From NCBI GenBank assembly GCA_027972325.1, contig JAPMOS010000027.1, positions 124,001 through 188,000 of the forward strand: a DNA stretch of 64,000 nt, written 5' to 3'. The position numbers were made by a program, and so were the translations under genes. This document shows positions 44,451 to 56,200 of this stretch, piece by piece. The stretch's first letter is position 1, and the number at the start of each line of letters is the position of its first letter. The DNA is from Paratrimastix pyriformis (taxonomy: Eukaryota > Preaxostyla > Paratrimastigidae). The notes beneath the pieces are model-generated. The model was not told the DNA's origin, did no database searches, and saw nothing but the letters and a program-made list of their open reading frames with translations.

Positions 44451-45290
44451 CGCCGCGCGGTGCCCTGACAGGGGGGAGCGCCCGGGCGGGGTGCAATTCC
44501 CTGGGGCCCCAGACGACCTTCAAGATGACCCGGCGACGCCCCCCCTGGCTCGAGCTACCGACCGGGGTGCTGAGGTGGAACCTCTGGTTGGCTCCTGTGG
44601 CCGTCGTGCGGCCTCGGCCTCTCGCGGCAGCCGCCGGGTGACCTCCCGGTCCAGAGCCTGGGGAGACCTGTGGACTGGGCCCCGTTGTTGGATGTCCTCG
44701 CAGCGCCCGAGCTGCGCCAACTTGCTGCCTCCCTGGGCAAGGAGGATTGGTTCGGGGAGGAGCCATCAGATTCGACTAAGAAGACTTTGGTGCCCGCCCT
44801 CGCCCGTGCCCTGGAGGGATCGCCTGGGGACGTCACATTGGAACTGGTGATACGCTGGGCCTGTCCTGGCGGAGCCGCCCCGGAGACTCGCGCACATCTT
44901 CAGGAGCTGCTCGCCTCACAAGCTCCGGCGGAACGCCATATGACCACGCCGCCCCAGACCCCGCCTGGCAGCGACCCGAGTGGGGCGAGCTCCGTCTCCG
45001 CTGGCCTCCTCTGGTCCTCTCCCACCCCCCCCGGCGACGCCAGGGTTGCCAGCAGTGCCTTTGCGGAGCCCTCCGCCTGCACCTCCTCCCAGGCTCGGGG
45101 CTACAGTGGCATCTCCCGCTACCGCGGCCCCGTTTGCTTCGCCACAGCTGTTCCGAGATTCTGCTGTTCCTGGGGCTGCTGAGCCCCCTCCCCCGCAGCC
45201 GGCCGCATGTTCACCCTCGCAACCCGCCCTTAAACCTGCTGCGCTCCCTCCCCGGTTTCGGCAGGGTGTGGTGCCCCCCTCCAAACTGTC

Positions 45291-46787
45291 GTGCGTCCCC
45301 CGCAGCCTGCTGTGCCCGTTCCGGCTGCTGTGCCTGTAGCGCCCGCTGCGCCCGCTGCGCCGACCGCTGCGCCGACCGCGGTGCCGACCGCTGCGCCTGC
45401 GGCGCCTGCTGGCCCCTCTCGAGCTGCCCCTCCCCCTGTGGCCTGGAGCCTTGCTCCTCTGCCGGCCGTTGGTTCTACACCTCCGCCTGCTTCAGGGGCC
45501 CCGGCGGAGCCCAAGGTCCCTGCCCCGTCGGTCCGGGCTGCGGCCCTGGCTCCCCAGCCCCCATTTGCGTGGGTGACGTACGCAGTGCCAATCTGCGAGT
45601 TGCCGCGCGGGCTGGCCAAGAGCCCAGTTGCGAGGGGGGCGCCCTCGCCGGTCGAGCTTGTGATCGGACAGGTGCTGGGTTTGGTGAGCGGCCTGCTGAA
45701 GGCCCTGGGACGCCACCTGCCGCGGGTGGAGGACCCTGACGTCTTTGACACCGTGGCTGCGTTGGCGATGGAGTTGCGGCGGCTTCCGGTGGATGACCTT
45801 CCGATTGACCTGGCACGGACTTTGCGTTCCCTCCTGCTCGCCTTCGGGCCTGCGAGCGGAGCCGTCTCCAATGAGCCCGCGGTTGGCCCCTCGGTTGGCG
45901 GGTCGGCCCCGGTGACCGGTGGACCAGCCCCCGGTGGCCCTGCGCCGGTACCCGCTGGCCCTGTGATCTTCACGGCCGCGGAATCAGTGGTGAACCCAGC
46001 CCGTGCAGTTGGGGTCCCTGTGCCTCCTGGCCCGGTGCATGCTGTGACCTCGAGACCGGCGGCGCAAGAGGCACCGCGAAGGGCGGCCGAAAAGCAAATG
46101 ACCGTGTTCCTGCGCCGTCGGGGGGAAACCCTCTGGCAAGAGGCGTTGGCCCAACTGCCGGAGGCCCCGTCGGAAACCCGATATGGCCAGCAGGGCCTGG
46201 AAGGCCGGTTTTGTTTCGTCGACCTCTCCTATGAGGCCGGCAAGCGGCTGTTGGCGAATCCTCCGCCCGGACTTCATGCCGATCGGGCCAGGCCGCGCAG
46301 GGTTGAAGCCGAGACACGGGGGGAGGCCCAGGCTCAGCCGCTCTCAGAGGTCCGCCGGCCAGAGACGGGGAGAGGACATGCTGGTGCCTCTACGAAGAAC
46401 GTGGTGGCTGCCCCGGTGGATGATGACCCTGTGGTGATTGCGACTGGGCCGGTAGTCCTGGATGATGAGGACGATGGAGGGATGGCCCCGGTGGCCCCAG
46501 CGGGTGAGCCGGCCCAGAGGAGGAAGCCTCAGCGCGCGGGGAAGCAGCCAGCCGGGACGGCCCCAGGTGTGACTGCCCCTGTGAAGAGGCAAGGCGGGGA
46601 GCGCCGGCGCCGGTTACAGAATGAAGCGCCCCAAGGCCTCATCCAGCTGCTGCCAGACGGAAGATTCGCCTGGGTGGAGCCAGTGACGCTGGATCAAGAG
46701 AAGGGACGTGCCTTTCAAGGCCGAGGCCATCGTGGGCGAGGCCATCGTGGGCGAGGCCGGGGAGGCCGGGGAAGACCCCTCTTCTAA
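45291..46787 (+). CDS. LINE ORF1-like protein (longest open part)
   Basis: A 498-codon frame within the ORF1 region; upstream parts of the same ORF lie in other frames from 44525 (DWAPLLDVLAAPELRQLAAS, FGEEPSDSTKKTLVPALARA). It begins with Pro/Ala repeats, then a structured region: VELVIGQVLGLVSGLLKALG, FDTVAALAMELRRLP and QMTVFLRRRGETLWQEALAQ. It ends with an Arg/Gly-rich tail (RGHRGRGHRGRGRGGRGRPL) typical of RNA-binding proteins. This fits an RNA-binding ORF1 product of a LINE, although no RRM or zinc knuckle is visible. Confidence 0.6.
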   Translation: MRPPQPAVPVPAAVPVAPAAPAAPTAAPTAVPTAAPAAPAGPSRAAPPPVAWSLAPLPAVGSTPPPASGAPAEPKVPAPSVRAAALAPQPPFAWVTYAVPICELPRGLAKSPVARGAPSPVELVIGQVLGLVSGLLKALGRHLPRVEDPDVFDTVAALAMELRRLPVDDLPIDLARTLRSLLLAFGPASGAVSNEPAVGPSVGGSAPVTGGPAPGGPAPVPAGPVIFTAAESVVNPARAVGVPVPPGPVHAVTSRPAAQEAPRRAAEKQMTVFLRRRGETLWQEALAQLPEAPSETRYGQQGLEGRFCFVDLSYEAGKRLLANPPPGLHADRARPRRVEAETRGEAQAQPLSEVRRPETGRGHAGASTKNVVAAPVDDDPVVIATGPVVLDDEDDGGMAPVAPAGEPAQRRKPQRAGKQPAGTAPGVTAPVKRQGGERRRRLQNEAPQGLIQLLPDGRFAWVEPVTLDQEKGRAFQGRGHRGRGHRGRGRGGRGRPLF

Positions 46788-46929
46788 GTCCCTCTCAAGC
46801 CCACCGCAGGCCCGGGCGATGCGACTCCTTCGTGTGGAGTTTGAGAAGGAAAGCATGGGACACCGGTATCCCCAGCCGGTGCCGCAGGGCCTGCTCTCTG
46901 GTGCTGGCTTGGCTGTTGCTCTGCTGTCG

Positions 46930-48560
46930 CCTGTGCTCTTGGCCCCGCCTGCTGCGCCGCTGCCGGGTGCCGCCTTGGCCGCTGTTCCGCCGGTGCCTGG
47001 CCCTCGGCCGGGTGCTGGCGCCTCGGGGGGCCGCCGCTTGTCGGTGCCGTCGGCCGGGCCGCTCGGGTCCGCGTCTGGGGGTTCGGTGGCTGGCCCGTCG
47101 GGGTCGGCGCCGTCCCCGGGGCCTCCGCTGCCTGTGCTCTTGGCCCCGCCTGCTGCGCCGCTGCCGGGTGCCGCCTTGGCCGCTGTTCCGCCGGTGCCTG
47201 GCCCTCGGCCGGGTGCTGGCGCCTCGGGGGGCCGCCGCTTGTCGGTGCCGTCAGCCGGGCCGCTCGGGTCCGCGTCTGGGGTTCGGTGGCTGGCCCGTCG
47301 GGGTCGGCGCCGTCCCCGGGCCCCCGCGGCCTGTGCTCTTGGCCCCGCCTGCTGCGCCGCTGCCGGGTGCCTCCTTGGCCGCTGTTCCGCCGGTGCCTGG
47401 CCCTCGGCCGGGTGCTGGCGCCTCGGGGGGCCACCGCTTGTCGGTGCCGTCGGCCGGGCCGCTCGGGTCCGCGTCTGGGGGTTCGGTGGCTGGCCCGTCG
47501 GGGTCGGCGCCGTCCCCGGGGCCCCGCGGCCTGTGCTCTTGGCCCCGCCTGCTGCGCCGCTGCCGGGTGCCGCCTTGGCCGCTGTTCGCTGGTGCCTGGC
47601 CCTCGGCCGGGTGCTGGCGCCTCGGGGGCCACCGCTTGTCGGTGCCGTCGGCCGGGCCGCTCGGGTCCGCGTCTGGGGTTCGGTGGCTGGCCCGTCGGGG
47701 TCGGCGCCGTCCCCGGGCCCCGCTGCCTGTGCTCTTGGCCCCGCCTGCTGCGCCGCTGCCGGGTGCCGCCTTGGCCGCTGTTCCGCCGGTGCCTGGCCCT
47801 CGGCCGGGTGCTGGCGCCTCGGGGGCCACCGCTTGTCGGTGCCGTCGGCCGGGCCGCTCGGGTCCGCGTCTGGGGTTCGGTGGCTGGCCCGTCGGGGTCG
47901 GCGCCGTCCCCGGGGCCCCCGCTGCCTGTGCTCTTGGCCCCGCCTGCTGCGCCGCTGCCGGGTGCCTCCTTGGCCGCTGTTCCGCCGGTGCCTGGCCCTC
48001 GGCCGGGTGCTGGCGCCTCGGGGCCGCCGCTTGTCGGTGCCGTCGGCCGGGCCGCTCGGGTCCGCGTCTGGGGTTCGGTGGCTGGCCCGTCGGGGTCGGC
48101 GCCGTCCCCGGGGCCCCGCGGCCTGTGCTCTTGGCCCCGCCTGCTGCGCCGCTGCCGGTGCCGCCTTGGCCGCTGTTCCGCCGGTGCCTGGCCCTCGGCC
48201 GGGTGCTGGCGCCTCGGGGAAGCCGCCGCTTGTCGGTGCCGTCGGCCGGGCCGCTCGGGTCCGCGTCTGGGGGTTCGGTGGCTGGCCCGTCGGGGTCGGC
48301 GCCGTCCCCGGGGCCCCCGCGGCCTGTGCTCTTGGCCCCGCCTGCTGCGCCGCTGCCGGGTGCCTCCTTGGCCGCTGTTCCGCCGGTGCCTGGCCCTCGG
48401 CCGGGTGCTGGCGCCTCGGGGGCCACCGCTTGTCGGTGCCGTCGGCCGGGCCGCTCGGGTCCGCGTCTGGGGTTCGGTGGCTGGCCCGTCGGGGTCGGCG
48501 CCGTCCCCGGGGCCCCCGCTGCCTGTGCTCTTGGCCCCGCCTGCTGCGCCGCATGCGATG
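46930..48560 (+). repeat. 198-bp tandem array inside the LINE
   Basis: Eight to nine copies starting at about 46931, 47131, 47331, 47531, 47727, 47926, 48122, 48322 and 48520. Each carries TGTGCTCTTGGCCCCGCCTG and CCTCGGCCGGGTGCTGG. Unit length is close to 198 bp (66 codons) and varies by one to four bases at G and C runs, so each frame is opened and closed repeatedly. Encodes Pro/Ala/Gly-rich sequence in every frame; long open frames on the minus strand here are by-products. Confidence 0.9.
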
Positions 48561-49197
48561 CTGCCTGGCCTATCCGGGCCTGCCTTGCCTGCGCCCCGCC
48601 TCTGGTGCATCTGCTGCCGTCCGGGGTCAGGCTCCTGCCTGCCTGCGCCGCACCGTCTGGTGGCCGGGTGCCGGTGCCGCCTGGCCTTTTGCCGGTGCGC
48701 TTGCCACCCGGGTGGCCGTCGTTTGCGGGTGGCCGCGTCCCGATGCCTCCGGGGCCTTTGTCGGTGCGCTTGCCGCACGGGGCCGTCGTTTGCGGGGCAG
48801 CGAGTGGCCCGCCCGGGTCCCCGCTGTCCTCGGGGCCCTTGCTGCTGATGCCGCCCGCGCCGCATGCGCCGCCTGCGCCGCCTGCACTGCCTGGCCTCTG
48901 TCCGCCTTCGCGGGCCTGGCCGGTCTCTGGGCCTTTGTTTCCGCAGCCTGCGTGGTCTTCCGCGCCGTGCGGTTTCCCGATGGTCCAGTGGACGCCTTTT
49001 GCTGCTCCGCATGTCTGGCTGGCCGGACCCCGGGTGGCGCCCCTTGTGGCGCTCCCGGCACCCGGTCTCTCCCTGCATCGGGCCGCTTCGCCGGGTGGCC
49101 GATCGCTCGTCTTGCCGGTGCAATTTCCACAGCGGCCGGCGCAATGGAACGCTGAGGTTGGGCTGAGCCCGATCGGACCCAAGCCGCCCCGGGCCCC

Positions 49198-52100
49198 GTG
49201 CCCGAGGCTCCCCCACCTGCTGCCAAGCCCTCGTCCTTGGACCTGAGGTGCTCTCCCCCAGCACCTCCCGAGAACTTTCGGGCCCTCTGCTGGAATGTGT
49301 CCAGCATCCGCGCACGGCACCGTGCCCGTGCGGTGGCCGATCTGTCCCGCGGAGTCCAGGCCGTCTTTCTTACTGAGACCTGGCTCTCCGACCAAGAGGC
49401 CCCCATCCAGGGTTTCCGCTGGTTTGTGGAAGGCCACGCGAGCTGGACCGGCGAACGTCCCTCTGGCGGGGTCGCCCTTGGTCTCTCCGGGCCATGGGCC
49501 CAAGGAGCTCGCCGTCTATCCCCCCCACCTGCACGACTGCACGGTATGGGTCGTATCAAGGGCTTTCTCTTTGGGGCATGCTACTTTAAGCCACGGAGCT
49601 TCGGCGCCTATACGGCTGGGGAACTCTTCGAGTGCATCCGCACCCTGCGCCCCCTGCAGCCCCTGTGGTGATCGCCGGCGATTTTAATGTGCATGTCCCC
49701 TCCCCCCTCGGACAACGGCAATGAGCAGGGGGGAACTCCTGCAGCTGCTGGCTGAGCAAGCCGGGCTCACCATCGCGGCCCAGGATGGGGACGCCCCGCT
49801 CCCAAGCTATGACCCTGGGGGCTTAAGGCATGTATCCACCAAGGTGGATTATTATCTGCTGGACGGCCTCCAGCAACCGCGGGAAGTGGTGGCACCGCGG
49901 GCGGCCAGCCGCAATCTGCTGGACCCGATGGGCCAGGAGGTCCCGGATTCAGCGTGCGAGCACCGCGCTGTCCACCTCTCAGGCACAGTCCGCGTCGCCC
50001 CGCCCCCGCCCAGGCGCAAGGGTCGCACCAAGCCGCGGTGGGCCTGGTGTTTGGACAAGGCCAACTGGGCCCACTTCGAGGAGGAGGCATCCCTCGGGGC
50101 TGCCGACCTCCTCTCCGCCTGGAGGCGGACACCAAGAGTCTGGCCTCCCCAGAGCTGCTGAAGTTGAGATGGGACCAATTGCTGGCTCTTCTCCGCCGCG
50201 CTGGCAGGGAAGCGGTTGGAAGGAAGCGGGTCACCGCGGCCTCCCGAGCATGGTGGACCCCTCGGCTCGCCGATCTGTGGCGGGCCAAGATGGCCCAGAG
50301 GAGAGGCCCTGGTGTGAAGGCAGCCCGCAGCGCCTTTCGGCGGGAGGCCCGAGCGGCGAAGAGCGGCATGATGGCCGAGTTCCGCCTCTCGGGGAGCGAT
50401 CCTGGTGGTCCCTCACACGGCTCTTGGGGAGGAGCACCCTGAAGAGAGCCGACCAGGGAGCTGGGGGTGGGCCTCGAGGAGTTCACGGCCCATTTCCGCA
50501 AGGTTGGAGATGCTGCCCGGGCCACCGCCGCCGCTACCCAGCCTCGAGTTTGAGCCGTCGTCAGCAGGCCGGATGGCAGCCACCATGGACAGGCCACTCA
50601 CTCGGGAGGAGGTGGAGCTGGCCCTGGGGATCTGCGGAGTGGCGGAGCGCCGGGACCGGACGGCATCCCCGCTGTTCCTGAAGCGGGCAGGGTCAACGTT
50701 CACCGAAGCCCTCCGCCTCTTCTTTGAGCTCACCTGGCGGTGGGGCCTGTGGCCGGAACAGTGGCGCCTCTCCCACTTGGTACCGGTCCACAAGAGCAAG
50801 GGAGGCCAGAGCCCGACCGCATACCGCCCGATTGCCCTGGCCCCAGTGGCCTCCAAGGTGCTGGCCCTGGCCCTGGACCGGAGGCTGCGGTCCTCCCTGG
50901 AGCCGGGCCTGGCGGAGGAGCAGGGAGGCTTCCGCCGGGAGCACTCGGCGGTCCAGCAGGTCATCGCCCTGCAGGAGATCGTGGCCCTCCGCCGCAAGGC
51001 CAGGCTGAGCACGTACGCAGCCTTCTTGGACATCCGTGCCGCCTACGATACCGTCGACCGACACATCTTGTGGGCCATCCTGCAGGCGCGTGGCTGCCGG
51101 GGCTGCCTCCTGCTCCTGCTGATGGCCATGTACGCGAAGACCGAGGCGGCGGTTGTCGTACGAGGCGAACGGGGCCCATCTTTGAGATTCACCGTGGCCT
51201 GCGACAGGGGTGCCCGGCATCCCCGGGCCTGTATCTGTTCTTCATTGACGGCCTCGTGCGGAGGCTGCGGGCGCGAGGCCACGGCGTTCTGGTGCCCGGC
51301 AGGAGGGAGCGCATCCCGGGTCTGCTATTCGCGGACGACGTCTCTGTCCTTGGCGAGACCCCGAAGCCCTGCAGCAAGCTCTCGACGAATGCGACGTGGT
51401 GGCACGAGAAAGGCGCTTCGAGTGGGCGCCTGACAAATGTCGGTCGATGGCCTTTGAAAACTGGGCGGCCCAGCGCGAGGAGAAGCGCAAGAAGGAGCCC
51501 ACTGCTGCGAAGCCGAAGCCGGAACCATGGTCAGTCCGTCTCAGCGGCAAGACGTTGGAACAGACCAGAGTCTTCCGCTTCCTGGGCGCGGAACTCGAAT
51601 GCGATGCACGTACAAAGGCCCACACGAGCGGACGGATCCGGGCGGCCTGTGCGATGAGGGGCTCCATCAGCCGGCTGCTAGGCCGTGTTGGGGCCGTCCC
51701 TCCGAGGCTGCTCTGTGCATTGTGGCGCACCTTTGCCCTGCCGAAGTTGCTCTGGGCGGCGGCGGCCTTCCCTGACCTGCGCGACCAAAGGCCGAGCGAG
51801 CAATGGACTCGGTTCAACGCGTCTTCGCCTGCTATGCCCTCCAGTGTATGGGGCAAGCATCATCCGCAGCGGTCGAGGCCGATCTGGGCCTGATACCGGT
51901 GGCGGCCTTGCGGGCCCAGGAGATTATGTTCGAATGGGGCCGCATCAAGCTGCTGCCGCAGGGCCGCCTGGTCCGCGAACTGGTGGAGCTGGGTGAGAAG
52001 CTCCCAGAGGTGAGGACAGGACACCAGTGCATCGGCGAATGGGCCGGGGCTGCTGAGGCGGTCATGGCGGACTATGGCCTTGGCACGGGGTGCGCCCGGT

Positions 52101-52808
52101 GGACGAGGCCATCCGGACCATCGGCATCGGGGCCTGGAAGGACTTGGTCCGGAAGCGAGTGCGCACACATGTGGAGGCCAAGTGGCGCGCGAGATGGAGG
52201 ACGCCTCGCACCCAAGGCTGGCACTCCTGCGGCAGGTCAAGCAGGACTTTGGCCACAGCGAGGCCTACCTGGACGACATGAGCCCGGCGGGGCGCCGCAT
52301 AGCAGCCCAACTGCGCGCAGGGATGTACCTGAACGGTGAGTTCATGCGCACCTGGAAGAACAGGCCTGAGGCGAAGCGCGGGGAGCCTGCATCTGCTGCA
52401 ACGACGCGGGACCACTCGAGGACGCCCAACACATCATCCAGCAGTGCCCCGCCTACGAGGAGCTCCGCAAGAAGGCCTGGGACCGCCTCCATGCGGTCCT
52501 GGGGGCCCCGGACTGGGCCCATCTCGAGGCCCTGGGCGCGGACAAGTGGCAGGTCATGATCGGGAGGCCGGCCGCTGGTTGGGGGCGCCCGACTCGTGAG
52601 GCCGTCAACCGGATTGCGGGAGACTTCTTGGCCCAGGCCCATGCGCGCCGGCTGCAACTGCTCAAGGTGCGACGAGCCGAGCCACCGCGGACGGCCGGCG
52701 ATCGGAGGGCCCGGCGGGAGACGACACCACCGGGGCTGAGCCAAGGAAGGCTACCTGCTGTGCCCATCCAGCAGACTAGCGGCCACCGAAACGAGGCCTC
52801 CACTACAT
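49198..52808 (+). pseudogene. LINE ORF2: endonuclease-reverse transcriptase, frame-interrupted
   Basis: Endonuclease motifs: LCWNVSSIRARHRARAVADL, VFLTETWLSD (catalytic Glu), VVIAGDFNVHVP (GDFN). Reverse transcriptase motifs: TAYRPIALAPVASKVLALAL, EEQGGFRREHSAVQQVIALQ, AAFLDIRAAYDTVDRHI (first catalytic Asp), GLRQGCPASPGLYLFFIDGL and GLLFADDVSVLGE (FADD catalytic pair). The thumb region continues with KTLEQTRVFRFLGAELECDA. A C-terminal cysteine-histidine knuckle reads CICCNDAGPLEDAQHIIQQC. These pieces fall in several frames: changes lie near 49670, 50160, 51210, 51385, 51790, 52085 and 52400, so the copy as assembled cannot make one protein. Confidence 0.85.
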
Positions 52809-53293
52809 AGCAATCGACAGAACCCCTCTCCTTTGCGGGTGGACGACGGCAGCGTCAGGCTCGCCGGGTGGGCTCGTCCTCAAAACCTGCGGGGAGGGGG
52901 GGGAAGTCTTAGGTCGTCGCTCTTCCATCCATTTTCTCTCCCTGGCTTGCTTTCGGGGCGACCTAGGATGGTGGCATACCGACCAAGCGCAACCACGAGG
53001 CCGAGGCTCACCAGTGAAGGAGGTGGGGGTGATGAGATGCGATGCACTTTGAGCCGAAGCCTATCGGAGGTGATGAGGTGACGGGGGAATTGGGGGATAA
53101 AACCTTTTGTGATTTCTTTCTCATGGCTCCTTAGTTAGCCTCACACGAGGCTGCATTAACACGAGACTGACTGACTGGCTCGTGGTCACTGGTCATTCTC
53201 ACCTAGGGCCCAATCCACAAATCGAGTGGTCCGCTCACCGTTCAGCCACCTCCCTTTCGATATTTATTTGTAAATACCATCCAGAAAAAACAA
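52809..53293. other. Intergenic region between LINE and VIT/vWA gene
   Basis: May contain the LINE 3' UTR. There is a GATGAGATGCGATG / GGTGATGAGGTGAC stretch at 53029-53080, an AT-richer segment with GGGATAAAACC at 53094, and CACGAGGCTGCATTAACACGAG near 53145-53165. No gene is seen. The last 100 bp are the likely promoter of the downstream gene. Confidence 0.5.
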
Positions 53294-56200
53294 ATGGGCG
53301 CAATTCATGGCAAGCCGCTTCCCTCGACCACTCCACGGGGCAAGCCGATGATCCCCACTGCCGGGAGCGCTGAAATTCCGCTTGCTCGGAGTTCCGTTTT
53401 CATCGAAAGTCGGGACTTCGCTGCCGAGGTGACTGTTGCACAGTTTTTTGTCAACACTTCCCGAAACCCGGTTGAGTGTGATTATGCCTTCCCGCTTCCG
53501 ATGGGAGCGACCGTCTTCAAATACGAGGTCCAAACAGAGGACAAATTGATCAAGGGTCAAGTCATGGAAAAGGAAGAGGCCCACAACCAGGCCGATGATG
53601 CCATTGCTCAGGGTCTGCAGACACCGGCACCCCGGGCGTCACTATTTCCTCCCCTAGGCCACGGGACCTACATGCTGGAGCAAGAGACCGAAACGAAGTT
53701 CAAGGCCTCCGTTGGCAACCTTCCTCCCAACGGGTGGGCCTGCGTGCGGCTGGGCTTCCTGATGGAGCTGGGCGCCCACCTGGACACCATCCGGCTGCTT
53801 GTCCCCAAGGCCTTGGCCCCGCCCGTGGGCGTGCGCCACTCGCGGATCCCGGCCGATGTCCTGCAGCGAGTGGGGCCCCTCTTCGAGGCCCGGTTCACGA
53901 CGAGCTTCGTCATGCGCAACCTGCGGGCCCCCGCATCCCCCGGGGTCCTCATCCGGCCCGTCGGTCTGCCCCAAGCCCCGCCATCCCCCTTCGGCCGCAG
54001 ATCTGACGCTCGGCACCCCCTCCAGAGGGCGGCCACGGGGCCACGGTGCGCCTGGAGGGGGAGCACCTCAAGCAGGACCTGTGCATCGAGTTCGAGGCCG
54101 ACCGGCCCGCCATGGGGTCCGCCTGGCTGGAGCCCTCGCCCGCCCGGGGCACGGCGGCGGCCCTGGTCTCGGTCTTCCCGCAGATCGTCGAGGAGCCCGA
54201 CCTGGACGACCTCTCGCCCGAGATCAACTTCATCGTCGACCGGTCCGCAGGCGCCCCCTCCTCCTCCCCATCCCCCCCCCCCCCCCCCCCCGGCTCCGCT
54301 CCGCTCCACTGGCGGCCCTCGCCTCACCCGTGCCCCCCTGCCTGGACGTGCCCCTGCCTGGACGTGCCCCTGCCTGGACGTGCCCCTGCCTGGACGTGCC
54401 CCTGCCTGGACGTGCCCCTGCCTGGTTGTGCCCCTGCCTGGTTGTGCCCCTGTCTGGACGTGCCCCTGCCTGCCTGGATGTGCCCCTGCCTGGACGTGGC
54501 TGCTGTGCCTGCGTGACTGTGCGGCGGCAGGTCGGGTTCGATGAGCGGGGGCAAGATCGCGGCCGCCAAGGCTGCCCTGCAGGTCTTCCTGCGCTCGGTG
54601 CCGCCCCACTGCCGGTTCAACATCATCGGGTTCGGCTCGTCCACCGTGACCTGCTTCCCCGCCGCCCGCCCCTACGACGACCGCTCGCTGGCCGAGGCCA
54701 CGGCCCACGTGGACCTGATCAAGTCCGACCTGGGCGGGACCGAGCTCATCCAGCCCCTGGACCAGGTCTTCGGCCGGAAGGCCGACCCGCACTTCCCCCG
54801 GGTCATCTTCCTGCTCACCGACGGCCAGGTCAACAACCGCGGTCCGCCGCACGCCCCCGCCCACCGCCCCTCGCCCCGCCCTCGCCCCGCCCGCCGCCCG
54901 CCGCCTCGACTGTGGGATGATGGGGTGGTGGTCCCCATCTGACATCGTGCACGCCTGTGCCACCACCTGCCCCCGCCGCCCCCCCCCCCCCCACCAGACG
55001 AGTGCATCGAGTTCGTCCGGCTGCACGTGGCCGACACGCGGGTCTTCACGTTCGGCCTGGGCACCGACTGCGACCACGACCTCTGTGAGGGCCTCGCCAA
55101 GTCTGTGCCCCACCGCCGGCCCGCCTGCCGCTCCAATGGTTGCTGCTGTGCTGCTGATGCTGCTGATGCTGCTGATGCTGCTGATGCTGCTGATGCTGCT
55201 GATGCTGCTGATGCTGCTGATGCTGCTGATGCTGCTGATGCTGATGCTCCGGGTCTCCCTCCCTGCTCCGCCCGCCCTCCCTGCTTGGGGTCTTCTTTCG
55301 GATGGGGGCGACTGCTTGTCCCGCGTGCTCACGCTCCGCTCTGGGGTCCAGGGCCGGCGGGGGGCTGTGCAAGTTCGTGGATCACGCATCGGACGGGCTC
55401 GAGGCGATCATCATCACCCAGCTCAACCAGGCCATGAAGCCGGTCTTCGTCCCGTCGGGCGTGCACTGGTCGGCCCCCCGCCCCCCGCCCCCCGCGCCCC
55501 TTGCCCCGCCCTGAGACGGGCAGGCCCACGCTCGCCTCGCCCCTTCCCCTGGCCCCTTCCTGGCCCCTTCCTGGCCCCGCTGATTTCCTCGGGTCGTCGC
55601 CGCCCCTCAGGAAAATCCCCGCGGGCCTCCGCCTCCGCCAGGGGCCCTTCAACCTGCCCTGCGCCTTCGCGGGTGAGCGCATCCTCGTGTACGGCCTCCT
55701 CGAGCCCGCCCCGCCGCCCCACCCCGCTGCCCCACCCCGCCGCCCCGCCGCCACCGAGCCAGCGGGCGCCCTGTGGCGCCCCCGCGCCCCGGTGCCTCCC
55801 GTGGGTGCGGCCGAGGGCCAACGCGGCCGAGCGGACGCCGTACACCTTCGAGGCGGCCGCCCCGGGGAGCAGCCCTCGGTGCGCCTGACGGGCTTCGTGG
55901 GCACCCGACCACGCATTCACCCTGCCCCTCGCCCCCGTCCCCGCCGAGCAGGTCCGCTCGCGTCCCTCGCGCCTCCGTTGCTGCTGCCCCTGCCCTGGCG
56001 GCGGCCGATGCGCACCCTCGCGCCCTTGCCCTTGCCATGGCTCAGCCGGATTCTGTCTCACCTCGTCGCCTCGTCTCGTCTCGTCTGATGTGTGTGTGTG
56101 TGTGGGGGGGCAGGCGCACGAGACCATCCACCGGCTGGCGGCCCACAGCCTGATCGCCTCGATGGAGGCCCCGAGTCGGCCACCCTGAAGGGCGACATTG

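Larger units (their letters stand above)
44450..52808 (+). mobile_element. Non-LTR retrotransposon (LINE) with APE-type endonuclease and RT
   Basis: A long GC-rich element inserted between HOOK and the VIT/vWA gene. Order: ORF1-like region (44525-46787), a tandem array of 198-bp units (46930-48560), then ORF2 with endonuclease (49266-49700), reverse transcriptase (50577-51400), and a zinc-knuckle tail (about 52380-52480). No LTRs. The 5' edge is placed where the composition changes; the 3' edge is placed at the ORF2 stop, and a 3' UTR could extend to about 53170. No poly(A) tail or target-site duplication was recognised. The copy has several frame changes, some of which may be assembly errors. 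Clade uncertain; the APE plus C-terminal zinc knuckle layout fits the L1/I/Jockey-type groups. Confidence 0.85.

Noticed and set aside
46784-49315. 843-codon open frame on the minus strand across the LINE array
   Set aside because: It is the antisense of the 198-bp tandem repeat. Stop-poor GC-rich DNA stays open in every frame, and the product is only Arg/Pro/Gly repeats with no motif.
55142-55247. Coding Asp-Ala-Ala repeat in the VIT/vWA protein
   Set aside because: GTCTGT at about 55099 and the acceptor at about 55350 join GLAK to AGGGLCKF in phase, so the array is intronic.
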